A stretch of DNA of 64,000 nucleotides from Petroclostridium xylanilyticum (GTDB lineage Bacteria; Bacillota; Clostridia; SK-Y3). A program made the position numbers and the translations under genes. The notes beneath the pieces are model-generated. The model saw nothing but the letters and a program-made list of their open reading frames with translations. It made no database searches and had not been told where the DNA came from. Numbering within the stretch: the stretch's first letter is position 1; every line of letters begins with the position of its first letter. Location of the stretch: positions 310,001 to 374,000 of the forward strand of contig NZ_NPML01000019.1 of NCBI RefSeq assembly GCF_002252565.1, in the 5' to 3' direction. Below, one piece after another: positions 15,438 through 25,164 of this stretch.

Positions 15438-16223
15438 TTAATCCATATATAATCCACCATTTATGTCCATACAGTACCCGGTGATAAAATCAGCAAATTT
15501 TGAGGATAAAAAGGCTATTGCTTGTGTTACTTCACTGCATAAACCTATTCTTTTTAAAGGTATCAACTCTACATGCTCCTTCATCTGTTCCGGAGTCCTC
15601 CATCTTATCATCTCGGTATCTATCATGGCAGGTGCTATAGAATTAACAGTAATGCCATGGGGAGCCAATTGATTGGCTAATGCCTTTGTAAAGCCGATTA
15701 CACCGGCCTTTGCTGCGCAATAATGTGCACCGGCTCCAATAGAACCACTTTTTGCTACTACAGAAGACATATTTATGATCTTTCCATAGCCCTGTTTCAT
15801 CATGTAGGGCACTACATGCTTGCAGCAGTTATATATACTTTTTAAATTGGTATCCATCATTCTATCCCAGTCTTCTTCCGATAGCTCAAGAAAGAATCTA
15901 GGGTCGGTAATGCCTGCATTATTGATCAATATATCAATCTTCCCAAACTTTCCGATTGTTTTTTCAATAAGCTGCTTAGCTTCCTCATATTGGGCTAAGT
16001 CGCCTTTAAATAATAACGCTTGCTGCCCTTTTTGGGTCACTATGTCATATAGTTCTTTCGCCAGTTCATCATTCCTTGCATAACTTATAACTACCTTCGC
16101 CCCTAATTCGGCCATTAATTCTGCGGCTTCTCTTCCTATTCCTCGAGAAGCGCCTGTAATAATAGCCACCTTACCTTCTAAAAAAGGAGTATGCATGTCT
16201 TTAAAATAATTTATATAATCCAC
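15438..16223 (-). CDS. SDR-family NAD(P)-dependent oxidoreductase 2
   Basis: A 261-residue classical short-chain dehydrogenase: cofactor motif TGASRGIGREAAELM, structural NNAG, catalytic Ser region NMSSVVAKSG and YCAAK. It shares the C-terminal MDINGGLYMD with its upstream neighbour, which suggests tandem duplication and divergence. Family members oxidise sugar alcohols or sugar acids or reduce ketoacyl groups; the context with TRAP transporter, kinase and aldolase favours a polyol or sugar-acid substrate. Gap to the neighbour is 17 bp. Confidence 0.85.
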   Translation of the reverse strand: MDYINYFKDMHTPFLEGKVAIITGASRGIGREAAELMAELGAKVVISYARNDELAKELYDIVTQKGQQALLFKGDLAQYEEAKQLIEKTIGKFGKIDILINNAGITDPRFFLELSEEDWDRMMDTNLKSIYNCCKHVVPYMMKQGYGKIINMSSVVAKSGSIGAGAHYCAAKAGVIGFTKALANQLAPHGITVNSIAPAMIDTEMIRWRTPEQMKEHVELIPLKRIGLCSEVTQAIAFLSSKFADFITGYCMDINGGLYMD

Positions 16224-16240
16224 TTTTCTTTTTCCCCCTC

Positions 16241-16999
16241 CTAGTCCATATACAGTCCGCCATTTACATCGATTGTCTCACCAGTAATGTAATCACCTGC
16301 TTTGGAAGCAAGGAACACTACAGCAGCTGCAGTATCTTCCGGTCTACCCATACGGCCCATGGGAATTCTGCTGATAATAAATTTTTTCTTTTCTTCACTT
16401 CTGTTTTTTATCATTTCTGTTTCTGTTGTTCCAGGTGCTACCGCATTTACATGAATTCCTTGAGGAGATACCTGTAAGGCCAATTGGCGCGTTAATGCCA
16501 TGATTGCTCCTTTGGAGGCACAATAATGCACTCCTGCCAGCGGGAAGCCTTGCTTGCCTCCAGTTGAAGCAATATTAATAATTTTACCCTTCCTTTTCCC
16601 CAGCATATGACGTACTGCAGCCCTACAGCAGTAAAATGCGCCCGTCAGGTTTACAGCCATTAGTCTGTCCCAGTCCTCATCGCTGATTTCTGTAATTGAA
16701 GCATCCCCCAGTATCCCTGCGTTATTAACCAAGATATCAATCTTCCCATATTTCTTAACGGTATAATCCATAAGAGCTTCTACACTTTTACTATCTGTTA
16801 TATCCGTTTTTGCCATCTCAGCCTGAAGCCCGTTAGCAGATAACTCATCGCAAATCTGTTGACCGCTGCTTTCATCTATATCTGCTATAATCACGGTTGC
16901 ACCTGCTGATGCAAGAGCACAGACAATAGCTTTGCCTATACCTTTGGACCCACCTGTAACTATGGCAATATCCCCTTTTAAATCAAACACATCTCTCAA
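16241..16999 (-). CDS. SDR-family NAD(P)-dependent oxidoreductase 1
   Basis: A 252-residue short-chain dehydrogenase with TGGSKGIGKAIVCALASAG, Asp in VIIADIDESS (which usually favours NAD over NADP), NNAG, and YCASKGAIMALTRQL. Strongly similar in plan to the SDR that follows. It begins 19 bp after the TRAP large permease gene. It probably oxidises the imported compound or an intermediate; the substrate cannot be read from sequence. Confidence 0.87.
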   Translation of the reverse strand: MRDVFDLKGDIAIVTGGSKGIGKAIVCALASAGATVIIADIDESSGQQICDELSANGLQAEMAKTDITDSKSVEALMDYTVKKYGKIDILVNNAGILGDASITEISDEDWDRLMAVNLTGAFYCCRAAVRHMLGKRKGKIINIASTGGKQGFPLAGVHYCASKGAIMALTRQLALQVSPQGIHVNAVAPGTTETEMIKNRSEEKKKFIISRIPMGRMGRPEDTAAAVVFLASKAGDYITGETIDVNGGLYMD

Positions 17000-17018
17000 C
17001 TCCTTACATGACTTTCAT

Positions 17019-18311
17019 TTAATACCCTAATGCTAAGGAAGGTAATATCAATACTATTTGCGGGAACAATGTTATTAAAAGAAGCACTACAATTAAAGGT
17101 ATATAGAAAGGTGCTACAGCCCTTACCATTTTGTCAAGGCTTAATTTAGCAACCCTCGCTACCGCATATAAGCACATACCTATAGGAGGTGTTAATAAGC
17201 CTATCATTAAATTCAATACCATGACTATACCGAGGTGAACAGGATCAATACCAAGTTTTGCAGCTAATGGTATCATCATAGGTGTTAATATGATAATCGC
17301 TGCATTGGTCTCCATAAAACATCCTATTACTAATAAGAAGACGTTAATAAGCAGTAAAATAATCACTGGATTCTGGCTTACAGCGAACAACTTCTCCATG
17401 AAGTACTGTGGCATTTGCGTTTTTACAAGCAAATATCCATAAAGTGAAGAAGCAGCAACGATAAATAATATTACCGCAGTTTCTTTGATTGTTTCCATAA
17501 AGATATTGATAAGATCCCTTACCGAAAGTTCTTTATATACAAAAACAGTTAATATGAAAGAATAGACAACTGCTACGGCTGATGCTTCTGTAGGCGTAAA
17601 TATACCTGATAAAATCCCGCCAATAAGAATGACAGGCGTCAATAAAGGCCAAAAAGCATCCTTGAAATCATGCCAAATTTCCTTCCACTTGGGGAAAGGA
17701 ATCTTAGGATAATTTCTTTTGATGGAATAATATGCAACCAGCACCATCATGGCTCCTCCCATTAAAAGTCCTGGAACGATTCCCGCTAAAAGAAGAGCTG
17801 CAATGGAAACATCCCCCATAACACCATACATAATCAATGGTATACTTGGTGGAATAATCGGACCTATGGTTGAAGAAGCTGCCGTAACTGCAGCACTAAA
17901 CTCTTTATCAAATCCCTGGTCCTGCATTGCTTCTATTTCAATGGTTCCCAAGCCTGCAGCATCGGCTACTGCCGACCCACTCATACCTGCAAAAATAATA
18001 CTTGCCACAATATTTGCATGTCCTAATCCCCCGGGTAGATAGCCTACAAGTGTATTGGCAAATTTAAATATTTTCTTTGTAATGCTGCCAGTATTCATTA
18101 ACTTTCCTGCTAAGAGGAAGAAAGGTATTGCAAGTAAAGTAAAATTATTAATTCCATATACCATTCTTTGTGAAATAATACCAAAAGGTATTTCGGTTAT
18201 ACCTCTTTGAAAAATAAGTACAACAAGCGAAGTGAGGCCTATCGCATAAGGCACAGAAAATCCAAGTATAAATAGTAGTACTAAAACTCCAAGGAATATT
18301 GTTAAAATCAT
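17019..18311 (-). CDS. dctM: TRAP transporter large permease (DctM-type), system 1
   Basis: 430 residues, about twelve hydrophobic helices, family signatures GTIEIEAMQDQGFDKEFSAA, SSTIGPIIPPSIPLIMYG and LNLMIGLLTPPIGMCLYAVA. It is the main membrane channel of a TRAP system, driven by the ion gradient. Its ATG overlaps the DctQ stop by one base (TAATG). TRAP systems often import C4-dicarboxylates, sugar acids or similar carboxylated compounds. Confidence 0.93.
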   Translation of the reverse strand: MILTIFLGVLVLLFILGFSVPYAIGLTSLVVLIFQRGITEIPFGIISQRMVYGINNFTLLAIPFFLLAGKLMNTGSITKKIFKFANTLVGYLPGGLGHANIVASIIFAGMSGSAVADAAGLGTIEIEAMQDQGFDKEFSAAVTAASSTIGPIIPPSIPLIMYGVMGDVSIAALLLAGIVPGLLMGGAMMVLVAYYSIKRNYPKIPFPKWKEIWHDFKDAFWPLLTPVILIGGILSGIFTPTEASAVAVVYSFILTVFVYKELSVRDLINIFMETIKETAVILFIVAASSLYGYLLVKTQMPQYFMEKLFAVSQNPVIILLLINVFLLVIGCFMETNAAIIILTPMMIPLAAKLGIDPVHLGIVMVLNLMIGLLTPPIGMCLYAVARVAKLSLDKMVRAVAPFYIPLIVVLLLITLFPQIVLILPSLALGY

Positions 18312-18799
18312 TATCCTTCTCCCCTTCTTTCTCCACTGTCTATATTTTTATTAAAATTTATTACCTGTTTTATCAGATACCAAGCAGCTAAAGGTGCACC
18401 AATTACTGCAGGAATATAGATTACACCACCACTCATCCATGGTATAGATCCTAGCATATATATCCAGGATTCTCTAAGCATTTTAATGCTGCCCACAAAG
18501 AAGATTATTAAAAAAACTATGGAGAGAATATTTATTATAACTTCTAATACATATCTTACTTTTAAAGGCAATTTCTCCAAGAGATATGTCGTTCTAATTT
18601 GAGCGTTTTCCGCTTCAACAATAGCGACACCTATAAAAACGAGCCAGATATATAAAACCCTTGCAATCTCTTCGGTCCATGGAACAGACGTTTTTGCTAC
18701 ATACCTGAAAAACACCTGTAAGATCACTAATGAAACAAGCATAACAAAAATGAATAAACAGAACCCTTCGACAAATTTTATAACTTTACTTTTACTCAT
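18311..18799 (-). CDS. dctQ: TRAP transporter small permease (DctQ-type), system 1
   Basis: 162 residues with four hydrophobic helices and the family pattern FFRYVAKTSVPWTEEIARVLYIWLVFIG. It pairs with DctM. It is preceded by AAAGGAGG and by a strong intercistronic stem-loop after the binding-protein gene. Confidence 0.92.
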   Translation of the reverse strand: MSKSKVIKFVEGFCLFIFVMLVSLVILQVFFRYVAKTSVPWTEEIARVLYIWLVFIGVAIVEAENAQIRTTYLLEKLPLKVRYVLEVIINILSIVFLIIFFVGSIKMLRESWIYMLGSIPWMSGGVIYIPAVIGAPLAAWYLIKQVINFNKNIDSGERRGEG

Positions 18800-18860
18800 G
18801 TAGCTGCTCTTTCCTCCTTTTTAATTATCAAACATATACAACATCAAATATCCAGAATTT

Positions 18861-18896
18861 AATGAGATTTGGATGGACTAGCCATCCAAATCTCAT
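18861..18896. other. intercistronic stem-loop between dctP and dctQ (system 1)
   Basis: AATGAGATTTGGATGG and its exact complement CCATCCAAATCTCATT form a 16-bp perfect stem with a short loop. The position suits 3' stabilisation of the binding-protein mRNA or partial termination, giving more binding protein than permease. Confidence 0.75.
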
Positions 18897-18907
18897 TTTT
18901 CTTTACC

Positions 18908-19984
18908 TTATTCTAAGAAACCTTTTACTTCATCCCAAACACCTGGTGCCCAATTCTTGGATAATTCCTTAATCGCAGGAAGTGCAGCCTGTCTGAATAA
19001 CTTCTTATCAACTTCAACGATTTCATTGCCTGCATCTTTTAGCTTTTGCTCAAGTTCTTTATCAAGTTTCTCCTTTTCCTGGTCTCCCCATTTTGTTGCT
19101 TCATCTGCAGCTGTAAGAATGATTTTCTGCTGATCAGGACTCAAACCATCAAACCATTTCTTACCGACAACCCAGTGGAAAACGTTATAAAGGTGCTCTG
19201 TTTTTATAGTATATTTTTGAACTTCATATAACTTCGCACTAAGTATATTTTCATAAGGATTTTCCTGTGCGTCTACAACCTTCGTTTGTAAGGCACTATA
19301 AACTTCAGCCCAAGCGATAGGAGTAGGCAGTGTACCTAAACCTTTCCATACCGTTACCCATGTAGGAATTTCTGGTACTCTTAGTTTCAAACCTTTTAAG
19401 TCTTCAGGTTTTTCAATTTTCTTATTAGCTGTAAGGTTTCTTGCACCTCTTTTTTGAAGTGCTACTAGCTGCACACCGCCTCTATCTATTAAGGCTTTCT
19501 TAATTTTATCTCCTAGCGGACCATTCCAAGTTTTATATACTTCTTCAAGGTTAGGATAAATAAAAGGAATCACAGTAGGATCGTATTCAGGTGCTAACTG
19601 TGAAGTCAGTATATCACCAAAAATACTCATTTGAATTTCTCCTACTTTTAGCTGTTCCATGTTATCCTTTTCTCCACCTAAAGCAGCGCCCGGAAAAAGT
19701 TTAACAGTAATCTGCCCGTTACTTCTTTCTTCAACTAGTTTTTTAAACATTTCTGCCGATTTAACTTCATTCGTATTTGGTTGAGTGTGGATTGCAAAAA
19801 CAATCTCGACTTGTTTTCCTTTAGAGGCAGTCTCTTTTTTCTCTTCTGGTTTAACTTCTTGCTTGGTTTCTTTTTGGGCATCTGATGTGCTCGGGGCACT
19901 GGAAGTGCCAGGTTTTTGTCCACACCCCGTTAAAGTAGTAGCAATTAGAACACCAACTAACAACATAGAAAAAATTTTCTTCAT
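18908..19984 (-). CDS. dctP: TRAP transporter solute-binding lipoprotein (DctP-type), system 1
   Basis: 358 residues. A lipoprotein signal (LLVGVLIATTLTGCG) leads into a Ser/Lys/Glu-rich linker and a DctP domain with GGEKDNMEQLKVGEIQMSIFG, GLKLRVPEIPTWVTVWKGLG and VDAQENPYENILSAKLYEVQKY. The conserved Arg in the LKLRVPE segment usually salt-bridges the ligand carboxylate, so an acidic ligand is likely. About 200 bp separate it from the kinase gene; that gap contains an orphan ribosome binding site with a short reading frame. Confidence 0.93.
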   Translation of the reverse strand: MKKIFSMLLVGVLIATTLTGCGQKPGTSSAPSTSDAQKETKQEVKPEEKKETASKGKQVEIVFAIHTQPNTNEVKSAEMFKKLVEERSNGQITVKLFPGAALGGEKDNMEQLKVGEIQMSIFGDILTSQLAPEYDPTVIPFIYPNLEEVYKTWNGPLGDKIKKALIDRGGVQLVALQKRGARNLTANKKIEKPEDLKGLKLRVPEIPTWVTVWKGLGTLPTPIAWAEVYSALQTKVVDAQENPYENILSAKLYEVQKYTIKTEHLYNVFHWVVGKKWFDGLSPDQQKIILTAADEATKWGDQEKEKLDKELEQKLKDAGNEIVEVDKKLFRQAALPAIKELSKNWAPGVWDEVKGFLE

Positions 19985-20192
19985 CTTACCTTCTCCTTTA
20001 CTTTATTTTTTTGATCTGGGGAATGCTTTTACAATCTAATGTTGTCCACCACCTCCTTTTAGCAGCTATCTCGAATCGTCCTCATGTCACGTTCCTGACC
20101 AACATACCTTCAACTTTACAATCACACATCTATATACTAGAATAACTTTTTGCATATATCCAGAGTTTTTGCAATATTAACAAACATCTTAC

Positions 20193-21713
20193 TTATAAGA
20201 TTGACTGAAGATGTTGGTAATCCTCTTTTAGATGGCTGTATAATGTCTTGTACAGTTGAAAGTACTTATCGTAGAGATTGGTAACTTCTCCCTTTGGCTT
20301 GAACTCTGATTGTATTTGGACCATTTTCTTGACCTCATTATACTTACTAAATATTCCTACAGCTTTACCAGCTGTAAAAGCACTCCCCAGTGTTTCTGTT
20401 TCTACGATTCTGGGCTTTACTATTGTTTTGCCTAATATTTGAGCCATAATTTCTATCCATAATGGACTCAAGGCTCCTCCACCGCCTATTTTGATCTCCT
20501 TTACCTGTATTCCCAGCTCTTTTTCTAAAATCTCCAGGTTATGTTTTGTAGCAAAAGCTACGCCTTCCATAATCGCTTTAATAAAATGAGCTTTTTTATG
20601 TGACGGAGATATCCCAAAGAAAACTCCCTTTGCATACGAGTCCCATATAGGAGAACGTTCTCCTGCTATATATGGTAAATATATAAGTCCATCGCTGCCT
20701 GCGTTTATTCTGGAAGCTTTTAAATCAAACAATTGATATGGACTTAATCCCATATTGTCAGCTGTCAAGGTCTCCATTTCTCCAAAAGTATCCCTAAACC
20801 ATTTAAGAGAGATACCGCCTCCATTTGTTGGCGCCATTGCCATCCAAGGAGTTTCAGATGTGTAACATACATTTAGAAATCTTTTATCAAATATACTTTC
20901 TTTTAAACCGATAGAAAGTCTGCTTACTGTTCCGATAATCAAAAACGGGTCATGCACTCCTATGGCTCCCATGCCTATTGCAGCAGCTGCTGTATCCATA
21001 AGTCCTACTGCTACCGGTATGCCTTCCATTAAATCGGTCATCTCTGCAGCTTCTTTTTTAACTTTGCCTATTATTACATCTGAAGGATAGCAGTCTGGCA
21101 ATTTATCCATAGGTATTTCCATTTTGCTACACAAATCAGTTGACCATTGCCTGTCCCTAATATCAAAAAGGAGGGTGGTAGAAGCTCTTGTATAATCCAT
21201 AGAAAATTCTCCCGTAAGCTTATACACCATAAACCCGGTTGGCACCAAAAACTTGCTTGTATTTTTAAAAACTTCCGGCAGGTTGTTCTTTATCCAAAGG
21301 ATATTAGGAGCAGAAAAAGTACCGGCAGCTATTCTGTTTCCAGTAACAGCAAATACCTCATCTTCCCCTATCGTATCTTTAACCCATGATACTTCCTGGA
21401 GACACCTGTTATCGATTTGCATAATTGCGTTTATAAGTGGCTTGCCTTCCTTATCTACAGCTACCAGACCGTTTGTACAGCTTATTGCAACCCCTGCTAT
21501 TCTATTTGCATTGATTTTTGCTTTACCAACACACTCTCGAATAGCTTCCGCAACTTTCAACCACCATTCTTCAGGGTCTTCTTCAGCCCAACCCACATGG
21601 GGGGAAATAATCTTGTACTCTCTGTAACCTGAACTAATTAACCGACCCTCAATATCAAACAGGCTGGCTTTACAGCCAGTAGTTCCAACATCTATTCCCA
21701 GCAGTAAGTCCAT
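20193..21713 (-). CDS. FGGY-family carbohydrate kinase
   Basis: A 506-residue sugar kinase: phosphate-binding loop GIDVGTTGCKASLFD, EDPEEWW, and C-terminal adenosine motif GGGALSPLWIEIMAQILG followed by ETLGSAFTAGKAVG. Closest in feel to xylulokinase/gluconokinase-like clostridial proteins. It would phosphorylate a ketose or sugar acid. Lying between a zinc alcohol dehydrogenase and a TRAP transporter, and downstream of a class II aldolase, it probably prepares the phosphorylated substrate for that aldolase. Confidence 0.9.
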   Translation of the reverse strand: MDLLLGIDVGTTGCKASLFDIEGRLISSGYREYKIISPHVGWAEEDPEEWWLKVAEAIRECVGKAKINANRIAGVAISCTNGLVAVDKEGKPLINAIMQIDNRCLQEVSWVKDTIGEDEVFAVTGNRIAAGTFSAPNILWIKNNLPEVFKNTSKFLVPTGFMVYKLTGEFSMDYTRASTTLLFDIRDRQWSTDLCSKMEIPMDKLPDCYPSDVIIGKVKKEAAEMTDLMEGIPVAVGLMDTAAAAIGMGAIGVHDPFLIIGTVSRLSIGLKESIFDKRFLNVCYTSETPWMAMAPTNGGGISLKWFRDTFGEMETLTADNMGLSPYQLFDLKASRINAGSDGLIYLPYIAGERSPIWDSYAKGVFFGISPSHKKAHFIKAIMEGVAFATKHNLEILEKELGIQVKEIKIGGGGALSPLWIEIMAQILGKTIVKPRIVETETLGSAFTAGKAVGIFSKYNEVKKMVQIQSEFKPKGEVTNLYDKYFQLYKTLYSHLKEDYQHLQSIL

Positions 21714-21730
21714 CTTTTTGCCTCCACAAC

Positions 21731-22768
21731 TTACTTTTCTATCTTAAACACGGATTTTAACCCCTGATAATTTGCTTTCATATTAAAGGCCTGTTCCCAA
21801 TCTTCCAAATGAAAGGTCCCGGTAATAAGTTTTTTTAAGTTAATCTTTCCGGTACTTAAAAGTTCCAGTACTTTACTTTGATTCTCAGGGGATGAAGAAG
21901 AAGATCCTGTAAACATGATCTCCTTATAGTGAATAAGGTTAGGGTCTATTGTGATGCTGGAACCTACAGGACAACCTGCAAAGAGTAAGAACATTCCTCC
22001 TTTCTTCACATAGCTAAGGGACCCCTCAATCACCTTAGGTAATCCAACATCAAGTATTACCACATCTACTCCTTCACCTTGGGTAAGATCCATCACCTTA
22101 TTGTGGACATCACCATCTAAGGGATTGATTGTATCAGTGGCACCAAATTCAAGTGCTAGTTTACGTTTTTGTTCGTCTGGTTCTACAATGATTATTTTTT
22201 TAGGTCCTTTTAGCTTTGCCAACTGCACATGACATAGACCTATGGGGCCTGTACCTATTATTGCTACTGTATTGCCCGATTTTAATCCTGAACGCTCAAT
22301 TCCGTGGTAAGCTGCCGTCATAGGCTCAGATACAGCACCCTCTTCATAGCTTACATTCTGCGGAAGCTTGATAATATTTCCTCTCTCGACAGCTTCTTTA
22401 GGAATCTTTACAAATTCCGCAAAACCTCCGTCCAATTCATAGCCAAGCGTAATACGGTTTACACATATATTTGTCCTTCCTGAAAGACATGTGTAACATT
22501 CATTACATGCAATCATAGGATATACAGTAACTCTGTCCCCCACCTTTACAGATGTTACACCTTTGCCTATCTCTATAACTTCACCTGCAAATTCGTGACC
22601 TGTAATTCTCGGCGCACCAATCTTTTTTGTCCCATTGTATATCCTTACATCAGTACCACATACACCGGCATATTTTACTTGTACGAGCACTTCTCCCTCT
22701 TTCACTTCCGGTATAGGCCTCTCTTCAACAGCAAATTCTTTTGGTTTTTTAAAAACAAGTGCCCTCAT
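21731..22768 (-). CDS. zinc-dependent medium-chain alcohol/polyol dehydrogenase
   Basis: 345 residues from the ATG at 22768, which follows GAGGAGGG; an ATG ten codons upstream has no better site. Catalytic-zinc region CGTDVRIYNG and GHEFAGEVIEIGKG, structural-zinc cysteines in CNECYTCLSGRTNIC, and Rossmann motif AIIGTGPIGLCHVQLAK. This fits the sorbitol/threonine dehydrogenase group. Likely oxidises a polyol to the ketose used by the neighbouring kinase. Confidence 0.9.
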   Translation of the reverse strand: MRALVFKKPKEFAVEERPIPEVKEGEVLVQVKYAGVCGTDVRIYNGTKKIGAPRITGHEFAGEVIEIGKGVTSVKVGDRVTVYPMIACNECYTCLSGRTNICVNRITLGYELDGGFAEFVKIPKEAVERGNIIKLPQNVSYEEGAVSEPMTAAYHGIERSGLKSGNTVAIIGTGPIGLCHVQLAKLKGPKKIIIVEPDEQKRKLALEFGATDTINPLDGDVHNKVMDLTQGEGVDVVILDVGLPKVIEGSLSYVKKGGMFLLFAGCPVGSSITIDPNLIHYKEIMFTGSSSSSPENQSKVLELLSTGKINLKKLITGTFHLEDWEQAFNMKANYQGLKSVFKIEK

Positions 22769-22874
22769 TCTTTCCCTCCTCATTCTTACTGCTCTCATTA
22801 CATTTTCATTAAATTTAAGTCATTTTCTATAAACATTTACTTATCACACAAGTACTTTAGTTTTCAGATATGGT

Positions 22875-23504
22875 TTATTTATATTTCTCTAAAATTGCTT
22901 TTACCTGCTGCTCAGACAAAGCTCCTTGACCCTTTAGCATAATATGCATTTTGGCATTCTCTTCTACTTCTTCAGCTATATTAAAGGCTTCTTGAAGCTC
23001 TTTTCCCACTACCACCATTCCATGATTTTTCATTAACACAACATTAGACTCTTTGATCTTTTGGCTAATACTTTGTGCAAGTTCCGATGATCCCGGGACA
23101 AAGAATGGAATAAGGGCCATACTTCCAACTCTCATCGCATATCCCGGTGTATAAGGTGGCATTGGACTGCCTAGGTCATTTTCCTTTGCCAAAATTCCAA
23201 CAAGAATTGAATAGTATGAATGGACGTGGACTACTGCACTTACATCTGGTCTGGATTTATATGATTCCATATGTAAAAATAATTCTTTTGAAGGTCTAAT
23301 TGTACCCTTTACATCTCCATCTAATGTTACTTCTACAATATCTTCCGGTTTTATATTCCCCAATGAATATCCGCTCGGAGTAATGTAGACGGTATCTCCC
23401 ACCTTTATACTTATATTTCCCCCCGAACCACTTACCATGTTTTTATCATATACAGCTTTACATAGGTTTGCAAGCTTTTCTCTGACTTGCTCATTTATAC
23501 CCAT
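22875..23504 (-). CDS. class II aldolase/adducin-family protein (FucA-like)
   Basis: 209 residues. Motifs SGSGGNISIKVGDTVYITPSG (phosphate binding), HVHSYYS (two zinc His) and LMKNHGMVVVG (third His) and Glu in SKELFLHME are all present, so it should be an active zinc enzyme. Family members cleave L-fuculose-1-phosphate or related ketose-1-phosphates to dihydroxyacetone phosphate and an aldehyde, or epimerise ribulose-5-phosphate. First gene of its block, just downstream of a sigma-54 promoter. The aldehyde product would suit the AOR and iron alcohol dehydrogenase in the block controlled by the same signals. Confidence 0.88.
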   Translation of the reverse strand: MGINEQVREKLANLCKAVYDKNMVSGSGGNISIKVGDTVYITPSGYSLGNIKPEDIVEVTLDGDVKGTIRPSKELFLHMESYKSRPDVSAVVHVHSYYSILVGILAKENDLGSPMPPYTPGYAMRVGSMALIPFFVPGSSELAQSISQKIKESNVVLMKNHGMVVVGKELQEAFNIAEEVEENAKMHIMLKGQGALSEQQVKAILEKYK

Positions 23505-23607
23505 GACAGCCTCACTCCTTATCTTATTTTAAGATTTTGAAACCTCTCCTGGAAATATATAAGACCTTAATTGTTGACCTACAATACTTTTTACATATAA
23601 TAATATA

Positions 23608-23624
23608 AGCAAAATTGATACCAA
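23608..23624 (-). promoter_or_regulatory. sigma-54 promoter upstream of the class II aldolase
   Basis: TTGGTATCAATTTTGCT on the minus strand: GG-N10-GC with the same flanks as the other two sites. About 105 nt upstream of the aldolase ATG. Two palindromes lie 115-150 bp upstream. Confidence 0.85.
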
Positions 23625-23740
23625 ATTAAAAACTTTGCTATTACTGCATTTGAACTTTGACTATTTTCTAACAATTCCCTTTTAAGGAAAAACAAAAATA
23701 TAATTATTCTTACAGCTGCAAACTCGGTAACACCCCTAAA

Positions 23741-23775
23741 TTCCCAATACGGGATTTTTAATCCCATATTGGGAA
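23741..23775. promoter_or_regulatory. paired activator-binding palindromes upstream of the aldolase promoter
   Basis: TTCCCAATACGGGAT (23741-23755) and ATCCCATATTGGGAA (23761-23775) are offset by 20 bp and match the sites near moaB and RraA. The rest of 23505-23808 holds no gene. Confidence 0.78.
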
Positions 23776-23808
23776 TTTGTGCTTAATATCTTTCCGTATT
23801 TAATACTG

Positions 23809-25101
23809 TTATATTTTTCCTGATACTAAATTAGGTAAAAACATTGTGATCTGCGGAACATATGAGACTAAAATTAGTACAATAACCATAGCTATAAGTA
23901 AAGGCACTATCGCTTTTGATATTCTGCCAATAGATACTTTTGCTATGTTACAGCAAACAAATAACACAACACCTACCGGAGGAGTTACAAGTCCTATGGC
24001 TAAATTCATAATCAACATAACCCCAAAATGAATAGGAGACATCCCTGCTGAAACTGCAATCGGTAATAAGACTGGCGTTAAAATAATAAGTGCAGCTGTA
24101 AGATCAAGGAATGTTCCTGTAACCAATAGAAGAATGTTAATAATCATCACGATCACAATAGGATTAGATGATACCCCCTGCATCCACTGGCCTATCATTT
24201 CTGGTATCTGCTCATAGGCTAACAGCCATCCGAACAAAGATGCTGTTCCGACAAGAAACATAGTCCCGGCTGTACCTGTTATCGTTTCGTGCATGATTTC
24301 CTTAAAATGTGTCAATTTGATCTCTTTATAAACGAATGCACCCACAAGCAATGAGTAAACTACAGCAACGACAGCAGCTTCAGTTGGTGTAACAATTCCG
24401 CCGATAATCCCGCCAAGTACAAATACAGGCATCAATAAAGCTAAGAAAGCTTCTTTAAAGTTATGCCAAATAACTGTTAAGGTAGGAAATTGTTCCTTAG
24501 GAAATTGTTCCGGGTGCAATAAAGCTAAAATATAGGTAGTAATCATTAAGCCTAATCCTACTAATACTCCAGGAATCGCTCCCGCTAAAAACATTTTTCC
24601 GATCGATTCCCCGGCGATTACTCCATATAAAATCATTGGAATACTTGGCGGAATAATAATTCCGATAGTTGCTGCTGCAGAAATAACAGCTGGTGCAAAT
24701 GCTTCATCATAGCCCCTTTTCTTCATCGCAGGGATGAGAATAGCTCCTACTGCTGCAGCATCAGCTACGGATGACCCTGAAATCCCGGCCATAAGCATGT
24801 TAGCAACTGTATTCACCATCGCAAGTCCTCCACGAATAAATCCCACAAAGCAGCTTGCGAAGTCTACCAATCTTTTTGCTAATCCGCCTTTGTTCATTAT
24901 ACTACCTGCTAAAATAAAGAAAGGAATTGCCAGCAAAGGGAAAGATTCAACCCCCGTTCCAAAACGTTGTGCTATTAAAGATAAGGGAAGGTCTCCAATA
25001 TATAAGACTGCAGCAATTGAAGCAATTCCAATTGCAAAAGATACCGGAACTCCAATTGCTAAAAAAATAAAAAATACTCCTAGCAAAATTGTAATAATCA
25101 T
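23809..25101 (-). CDS. dctM: TRAP transporter large permease (DctM-type), system 2
   Basis: 430 residues, many hydrophobic helices, signatures GAILIPAMKKRGYDEAFAPA, AATIGIIIPPSIPMILYGV and MNLAIGLVTPPVGVVLFVCC. Paralogous to the system 1 protein, same length. Last gene of the RraA-to-TRAP block, followed within 35 bp by the regulatory sites of the aldolase operon. Confidence 0.93.
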   Translation of the reverse strand: MIITILLGVFFIFLAIGVPVSFAIGIASIAAVLYIGDLPLSLIAQRFGTGVESFPLLAIPFFILAGSIMNKGGLAKRLVDFASCFVGFIRGGLAMVNTVANMLMAGISGSSVADAAAVGAILIPAMKKRGYDEAFAPAVISAAATIGIIIPPSIPMILYGVIAGESIGKMFLAGAIPGVLVGLGLMITTYILALLHPEQFPKEQFPTLTVIWHNFKEAFLALLMPVFVLGGIIGGIVTPTEAAVVAVVYSLLVGAFVYKEIKLTHFKEIMHETITGTAGTMFLVGTASLFGWLLAYEQIPEMIGQWMQGVSSNPIVIVMIINILLLVTGTFLDLTAALIILTPVLLPIAVSAGMSPIHFGVMLIMNLAIGLVTPPVGVVLFVCCNIAKVSIGRISKAIVPLLIAMVIVLILVSYVPQITMFLPNLVSGKI

Positions 25102-25164
25102 AATTATTCACCTTTTTCAGAGATATATATTTAAGACGTTGGACTATCTACTGCTTATATTAAC